A stretch of DNA of 64,000 nt from Bog-473 sp963730395 (GTDB lineage: Bacteria > Actinomycetota > Acidimicrobiia > Acidimicrobiales > RAAP-2), in NCBI GenBank assembly GCA_963730395.1, contig CAVSSK010000018.1, forward strand, positions 62,001 through 126,000, given 5' to 3'. Made by a program: the position numbers and the translations under genes. The notes beneath the pieces were generated by a model that worked only from the letters and a program-made list of their open reading frames with translations, was not told where the DNA came from and made no database searches. Of the stretch, positions 59,644-64,000 are shown one piece after another (position 1 is the first letter of the stretch; every line of letters begins with the position of its first letter).

Positions 59644-60624
59644 ATGGCGAGCACCATGGTGCCCGACGCAGCGGACCGGCCCGAGGTCCTCCCCAGCGAG
59701 CGGCTGCTGCCCAACGGCATGGCCGTTCCCGCGTTGCGGGCCGACCTGCGCCGCATCGACAACGTGCGCAACGCGGTCTCGGTCGCCGCGGTCTGGTTCT
59801 GGGTGGCCCTCATCATCGGAGGCGCCGTGTGGTTCGACCAGTGGTGGAGCTACCTGATCGCCTTCGTGCTCATGGGGCCGATGTACGCCCGCTTCGCCAT
59901 CCTCATGCACGAGGCGGCGCACAAGCTCCTCTTCACCAACAAGCGGTGGAACGACTGGATCGGCAAGTGGGTGGTGGCCTACCCCGTCTTCACACCGGTG
60001 CAGCTCTACCGCCGGGTGCACTTCGCCCACCACAAGGACGAGTTCGGTCCGGACGAGCCCGACATCGCGTTCTACGCGCCCTATCCGTGCACGCGGCGGG
60101 CGCTCCGCCGGCGCCTCTTCCGCGACGCGGTGGGGATCAGCGGATGGAAGAACTTCGTACCGCTCGTGAAGAACACGCGCACCAAGCCGTTCCGGCCCAT
60201 CGGCCTCTCGATCTTCGCGGTGCAAGCCGTCCTGTGGGCGGCCATGTGGGCCGCGACCGGCCGCTGGTGGATCTACCCCCTCCTGTGGTTCCTCCCCTGG
60301 ATGACCGAGTGGCGGGTCATCAACCGCCTGCGCTCCATCGCGGAGCACGGGGGCATGGAGCGCAGCCCCGACCGGCGGGCCACGACGCACAACGTGCGCC
60401 AGTCGCTGCTCGCCCGCTTCTGGATCGTCCCCTACAACACCGGCTGGCACCTGGCCCACCACGTCGACATGGGCGTGCCCTGGCGCAACCTCCCCGCCTA
60501 CCATGCCGAGCTCGAGCGGGCCGGCTACATCACCGACGCCATCACCTACAAGAGCTACTGGGCGCTGTGGAAGGCACTCTCGAGCGCCGACGAGGTGCCG
60601 GAGGTGCGGCCGGCCGCCGCGTGA
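59644..60624 (+). CDS. Membrane fatty-acid desaturase-like protein
   Basis: A 326-residue membrane enzyme with the histidine boxes HEAAH (89-93), HFAHH (126-130) and HLAHHVD near residue 270, which bind the di-iron centre. Membrane spans flank them (VAAVWFWVALIIGGAVW, WWSYLIAFVLMGPMY). The length is that of an acyl-lipid desaturase or hydroxylase. The start is ATG 59644. The gene is divergent from PaaX, with an ACGA/TCGT inverted repeat between them at 59621-59632. Confidence 0.9.
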   Translation: MASTMVPDAADRPEVLPSERLLPNGMAVPALRADLRRIDNVRNAVSVAAVWFWVALIIGGAVWFDQWWSYLIAFVLMGPMYARFAILMHEAAHKLLFTNKRWNDWIGKWVVAYPVFTPVQLYRRVHFAHHKDEFGPDEPDIAFYAPYPCTRRALRRRLFRDAVGISGWKNFVPLVKNTRTKPFRPIGLSIFAVQAVLWAAMWAATGRWWIYPLLWFLPWMTEWRVINRLRSIAEHGGMERSPDRRATTHNVRQSLLARFWIVPYNTGWHLAHHVDMGVPWRNLPAYHAELERAGYITDAITYKSYWALWKALSSADEVPEVRPAAA

Positions 60625-60857
60625 CGCCGCGGACCTCGACGTCCCACCGCGCCACCCCTGTCCTCCCGGGATGACCGAGTCGTCGGGCCGCCCGAGGGCC
60701 GTGCGCTTGGGGTGGTGGCCACACGTGGCCGGGCGGGGCACAGTACCTGCCGGCGCGCTTCGTGGGACGCGTGGCGGCGCAGCTCGACGCGACGGGGATC
60801 CTGCTCGACTTCGCCACGGGGCCGAGCGGTCGACCACGCGATCGGTAGGGTGAGCCG
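60625..60857. other. 233-bp gap, possible coding relic
   Basis: No complete gene is supported. One frame reads ARFVGRVAAQLDATGILLDFATGPSG before a stop at about 60848, which has protein-like composition. It might be the tail of a deleted gene, but there is no homologue in view. Confidence 0.25.
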
Positions 60858-61637
60858 GTGAGCGACGCGCCCCTTCCCGCCATCTTCGTGGGGCACGGGA
60901 ACCCCATGAACGCCCTGGAGCACAACCGCTACACCGAGGCATGGGCCGCCCTCGGTGCCACCATCCCCCGTCCCCGCGCCGTCCTCGCCATCTCGGCGCA
61001 CTGGTACACCAACGCCACCGCCGTCACGGCCATGGCCACGCCACGCACGATCCACGACTTCTTCGGCTTTCCCGACCGGCTCTTCGCCTTCGAGTACGCC
61101 TGTCCGGGCGCACCCGACGTGGCCGCCGAGGTGGCCGAGGTCGTCGCGCCTCGCTGGGCCGGGCTCGACCACGACAGCTGGGGCATCGATCACGGCACCT
61201 GGTCCGTCCTGACCCACGTCTACCCCGACGCCGACGTGCCGGTGCTCCAGCTCGCCATCAACGCCCTGCAGCCGCTCGACTACCACCTCGACCTCGCGAC
61301 GCACCTGGCGCCACTACGGGCGCGGGGGGTGCTGATCCTGGCCAGCGGCAACGTGGTCCACAACCTGGGCCTCATCGATTGGGCGCATCCCGATGCGGGG
61401 TTCGACTGGGCGCAGCGCTTCGACGAGGAGGCCCGGCGTGTCGTCGTGGAGTCACCGGCCGACGTCCTCACGCTGCAGCAGCACCCCGATTACTCCCGCG
61501 CCGTCCCGACACCCGACCATTTCATCCCGCTCGTGTACTTCGCCGGCCTGGCGGCGGCGGGCGGCCCCGGCCGTCCCCAGGTGCTCATCGACGGGTACGC
61601 CTACGGGTCGCTCTCCATGACCTGCTACACGGCCTAG
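60858..61637 (+). CDS. DODA-type extradiol dioxygenase (YgiD-like)
   Basis: The 259-residue enzyme has the zinc/iron-binding pattern of LigB-like dioxygenases: FVGHGNPMNALE, LAISAHWYTN and IDHGTWSVLTHVYPDADVPVLQLAIN. 4,5-DOPA extradiol dioxygenases open catechol rings, though some members are uncharacterised. The start is GTG 60858. It is downstream of the desaturase, with no close operon overlap. Confidence 0.93.
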   Translation: MSDAPLPAIFVGHGNPMNALEHNRYTEAWAALGATIPRPRAVLAISAHWYTNATAVTAMATPRTIHDFFGFPDRLFAFEYACPGAPDVAAEVAEVVAPRWAGLDHDSWGIDHGTWSVLTHVYPDADVPVLQLAINALQPLDYHLDLATHLAPLRARGVLILASGNVVHNLGLIDWAHPDAGFDWAQRFDEEARRVVVESPADVLTLQQHPDYSRAVPTPDHFIPLVYFAGLAAAGGPGRPQVLIDGYAYGSLSMTCYTA

Positions 61638-61655
61638 CCGTCGCGGCAAGAGCCC

Positions 61656-62315
61656 CTAGCTACGCGTCCGGGGCCGGGCCGAGTCGGCGTCGTCCGACGG
61701 GCCGACGTGCGTGTGGAGCCAGTCCAGCAGCGGAGCGGTGGCGCGGAAGACGTCGACGACCCGCTTCTTCGCCCCCGCCGTCCCCAGCCAGGACGCGACG
61801 GGCCACGCCTTCATCGCCACCAGACCCTTGCGGCGGAGCAGCTCCACCCGCGGGTGATCCTTGGGGTAGCCCCGGGGCGCCGTCTTGAGGGATTCCATGG
61901 CGGCGACCTCCAGCCGGGCCGCCCCGAGCGAGTCGACCACGTCCTGGAGCTTGCGGCCGGGTCCGTCGCTGGCCACCGCGGCGCGGTAACGCTCGAGCTG
62001 GTCGGCGGCCATGTGGTACATGCCGGCCCCCGCCATCAGCCCACTGGCCGAAAGCTGCACGTAGCCGTCACCGATCATGGCGGCGATCGCCGTCTTATAG
62101 GGAGACTTGTCGCGACTGAAGCGGGTGTCGCGATAGGGGCGGAACAGGCGGGTCTCGCCGAACTCGGGGGCCAGCTCGGCGAGGAGCGACTCCATCGGCG
62201 CCTTCACGTCGCGTTCGTACACGTCCTTGTGCCCGAGCCAATAGGCCTTCGAGTTATCCGCTTCGAGCCCGTCGTAGAAGTCGAGCGCCCGGTCGGGCCA
62301 GCCCTTGAACGTCAC
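61656..62315 (-). CDS. DUF2461 (TIGR02453) family protein
   Basis: The 219-residue protein from GTG 62315 reads VTFKGWPDRALDFYDGLEADNSKAYWLGHKDVYE, RLFRPYRDTRFSRDKSPYKTAIAAMIGDGYVQLSASGLMAGAGMYHM, matching DUF2461. A longer upstream frame is not homologous. The function is unknown. It is convergent with the DODA-type gene and divergent from the permease-like gene. Confidence 0.88.
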   Translation of the reverse strand: MTFKGWPDRALDFYDGLEADNSKAYWLGHKDVYERDVKAPMESLLAELAPEFGETRLFRPYRDTRFSRDKSPYKTAIAAMIGDGYVQLSASGLMAGAGMYHMAADQLERYRAAVASDGPGRKLQDVVDSLGAARLEVAAMESLKTAPRGYPKDHPRVELLRRKGLVAMKAWPVASWLGTAGAKKRVVDVFRATAPLLDWLHTHVGPSDDADSARPRTRS

Positions 62316-62442
62316 CGGAGCGACGCTAGCCGTGGCCGGGGCCGGGCGACCCGGGGCGGCAGCAGGCCGGTACGATCCGGCCCGAACGACCACGGTCCGA
62401 CACCGGCGTTTCTGGACAGCGGCGGCGGGACTCAAACGAACG

Positions 62443-63612
62443 GTGCGCGACATCGACACCCTGGAGCGGAGGACGATCCCACACTCCCTCGAGTGGAGCC
62501 TCGCCCTTCTCGGCGGCGGCGCCCTGGTCGCGGCCGTCATCCTGGCTCCGCACGATGCCCGGGCGGCTGCGGTGCAGGACTGGCCGCCGTTCGTCCTCGT
62601 CTCCGGCCTGCTCCTGGTCGGACTCGTCGCCAACGAGGACGGGCTGTTCGCCGCGGGCGGGCGCGCCCTGGCCCGGGCCGCCCCCGGCGGATTGGCCCTC
62701 TACGGCGGGACCGTCGTCCTCGTCGTCACCGTGACGACCCTGCTCAACCTCGACACGTCCGTCACCTTCCTGACCCCGGTGCTCGTCTACGCCGCCCGCA
62801 GCCGCGGCGAGGGCGAGGCACCGTTGCTGTACGGCTGCCTGCTTCTCTCCAATGCGGGCTCGCTCCTGCTCCCGGGGTCGAACCTGACGAACCTGATCGT
62901 GCTCGGTCACCTCCATCTCTCCGGTCGCGACTTCTTCGACCACATGGCGCTCCCTGGTCTCGCGGCCGCCGCGGTCACGGCCGTCGTCGTCGGTGCGGTC
63001 CACCATCGGGAGCTCCGCACGACGATCTCTCCCACGTCCGAGCCCGAGCGCCCCGTGCTCGGCGTCGGCCTGGTCGCCATCGCTGCGGTGACCGTGCTCG
63101 TCCTCACCCTCCATGCGCCGGCCCTCCCGGTGGCCGCTGTGGGCGTCGCCGCCGTGCTCTTCAGGTCGGTGCGCCGTCGCGGCGGCGAGGTCTCACCCCG
63201 TGCCGCGTTGCGCCTATTGGGCCTCCCCGTGCTCGTGGGGTTGTTCGGGCTCGCCGTGGCGCTGGGGACGCTCGGCCGGACCTGGTCGGGCCCGGCGACG
63301 CTGCTCTCGCACCTCGGCACCTGGGGGACGGCCGCCACCGCGGCCCTCACCAGCGTCCTGGTGAACAACCTTCCGGCGGCGTCGCTCCTGGCGGCCCGCC
63401 AGCCGCCTCATCCGTTCGCACTCCTGGTCGGCCTCAACGTCGGCCCGAACCTGTTCGTGACCGGGTCGCTCGCCTGGGTCCTGTGGTTGCGGGCGGCGGG
63501 GACGGCCGGAGCGCGCCCGAGCATCGGGCGGGCCAGCCTGCTGGGCCTGGCCAGCGTGCCCCTCGCCATCGCCGCCGCCGTGGGCGTGCTCGTCGCCGAG
63601 GGGCTGCACTGA
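62443..63612 (+). CDS. ArsB/NhaD-like (SLC13-type) membrane permease
   Basis: A 389-residue membrane protein with about 11 spans (start at GTG 62443, VRDIDTLERRTIPHSLEWSL; the frame is open from 62305). The conserved half-site loops SNAGSLLLPGSNLTNLIVL and LTSVLVNNLPAASLLAAR resemble the paired hairpins of ArsB/NhaD/SLC13 ion transporters. It may move an anion or arsenite; no arsenic genes are adjacent. The first part of the longer frame overlaps the start of the divergent DUF2461 gene. Confidence 0.8.
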   Translation: MRDIDTLERRTIPHSLEWSLALLGGGALVAAVILAPHDARAAAVQDWPPFVLVSGLLLVGLVANEDGLFAAGGRALARAAPGGLALYGGTVVLVVTVTTLLNLDTSVTFLTPVLVYAARSRGEGEAPLLYGCLLLSNAGSLLLPGSNLTNLIVLGHLHLSGRDFFDHMALPGLAAAAVTAVVVGAVHHRELRTTISPTSEPERPVLGVGLVAIAAVTVLVLTLHAPALPVAAVGVAAVLFRSVRRRGGEVSPRAALRLLGLPVLVGLFGLAVALGTLGRTWSGPATLLSHLGTWGTAATAALTSVLVNNLPAASLLAARQPPHPFALLVGLNVGPNLFVTGSLAWVLWLRAAGTAGARPSIGRASLLGLASVPLAIAAAVGVLVAEGLH

Positions 63613-63619
63613 GCCGGAG

Positions 63620-64000
63620 TCAGGGCGGCCCCGGAGTGCCGTCGTTCTCGACCCCGAGCGCCCGTCGCACCACGAGCGCCGCCTCGTGCTGCGCCCGCTT
63701 GGAGACGGCGGCGGTGGTGACCAGCGCCGAACCGTGGAACGTGCCAGGGAACTGGTGCAGCTCCACCGACACGCCCGCGCGCAGCAGGCCGAGCGCGTAC
63801 GCGATCCCCTCGTCGCGCAAGGGGTCGTTCTCCGCGGTCGAGATGTACGCCGGCGGCAACCCGCGCAGGTCGGTGGCACGGGAGGGCGCCGCAAGCGCCG
63901 GGACGTCGGGCGATCCCCACAGCTCGCCCAGGTAGGCCTTCCAGCTCTGCACCGCCAGCGGCCGGTTCCACAAGGGCGAATCGACGAACTGCTGCATCGA
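63620..64000 (-). CDS. Alpha/beta hydrolase fold-3 esterase, C-terminal part (runs off the edge)
   Basis: The visible C-terminal part (about 126 residues) reads YISTAENDPLRDEGIAYALGLLRAGVSVELHQFPGTFHGSALVT. The aspartate of END and the histidine of TFHG are the acid and base of the hormone-sensitive lipase-type triad. The nucleophile serine lies upstream, outside the window. The gene is cut by the right edge. Confidence 0.88.
   Translation of the reverse strand, partial: SMQQFVDSPLWNRPLAVQSWKAYLGELWGSPDVPALAAPSRATDLRGLPPAYISTAENDPLRDEGIAYALGLLRAGVSVELHQFPGTFHGSALVTTAAVSKRAQHEAALVVRRALGVENDGTPGPP

Noticed and set aside
1..64000. CRISPR array or rRNA genes
   Set aside because: No series of short direct repeats with regular spacers and no rRNA-like stretch was seen on reading through the window.

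Overview
The window is a high-GC chromosome segment from an actinobacterium, most plausibly a soil or aquatic Acidimicrobiia-like lineage. This rests on the block lysA-hom-thrC-rho-rpmE-prfA-prmC-sua5, a Rho with a long polar N-terminal insert, a DUF3151 protein, F420-type (LLM) and mycothiol-type (DinB-like) enzymes, and frequent GTG starts with GTGA/ATGA overlaps. The taxon is an inference; there is no rRNA in the window.

Layout. 1-1.2 kb: tail of an amidohydrolase and a frameshifted TauD-like oxygenase. 1.2-10.1 kb: the conserved housekeeping block on the minus strand (divergent Sua5, PrmC, RF1, bL31, Rho, threonine synthase, homoserine dehydrogenase, diaminopimelate decarboxylase). 10.25 kb: tRNA-Arg(CCG). 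10.3-23.2 kb: an accessory region bounded by the tRNA and by a 47-bp imperfect copy of its 3' half (44 of 47 bases identical). It reads as an old genomic island. It holds a MarR-controlled hemerythrin/VOC/DinB operon with a palindromic operator, a scrambled ISL3-type transposase, a LysM-lytic transglycosylase, a membrane glycosyltransferase-like protein, a LytR_C protein, a PadR/HAAS pair, a decayed isochorismatase and an ABC-2 exporter.

23.4-28.3 kb: a tightly coupled glycan cassette (glycosyltransferase, predicted alpha-helical glycosidase-like protein, GH130 phosphorylase, 43-aa basic protein, second glycosyltransferase). 28.5-36.3 kb: an amidohydrolase and F420-type oxidoreductase pair, AhpD-like protein, small hypotheticals, GNAT, a D,D-carboxypeptidase homologue lacking its catalytic serine and lysine, HIT and YdeI-like proteins. 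36.6-41 kb: a GGDEF-EAL protein, alpha/beta hydrolase, fructosamine-kinase-like protein and thioredoxin. 41.2-46.5 kb: a secreted DUF11-repeat protein with a 538-bp tandem repeat that looks perfect, an MFS exporter and a flavin reductase-like protein. 46.6-56.5 kb: small regulator-effector pairs (ArsR/AHSA1, AraC/VOC, TetR/hydrolase), two hotdog thioesterases, and a MarR-regulated heterodimeric ABC exporter with one degenerate ATP site. 56.6-64 kb: a VOC protein, a secreted TIGR03118-like protein, SRPBCC, PaaX, a fatty-acid desaturase, a DODA-type dioxygenase, DUF2461, an ArsB/NhaD-like permease and a truncated alpha/beta hydrolase.

A recurring theme is single-base indels in short C/G runs that break otherwise normal genes (TauD, prmC twice, hom, HAAS, PadR, TIGR03118 twice, possibly PaaX). 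Several of these genes are expected to be essential, so sequencing or assembly error is the simplest explanation. The isochorismatase and the transposase look like genuine decay.
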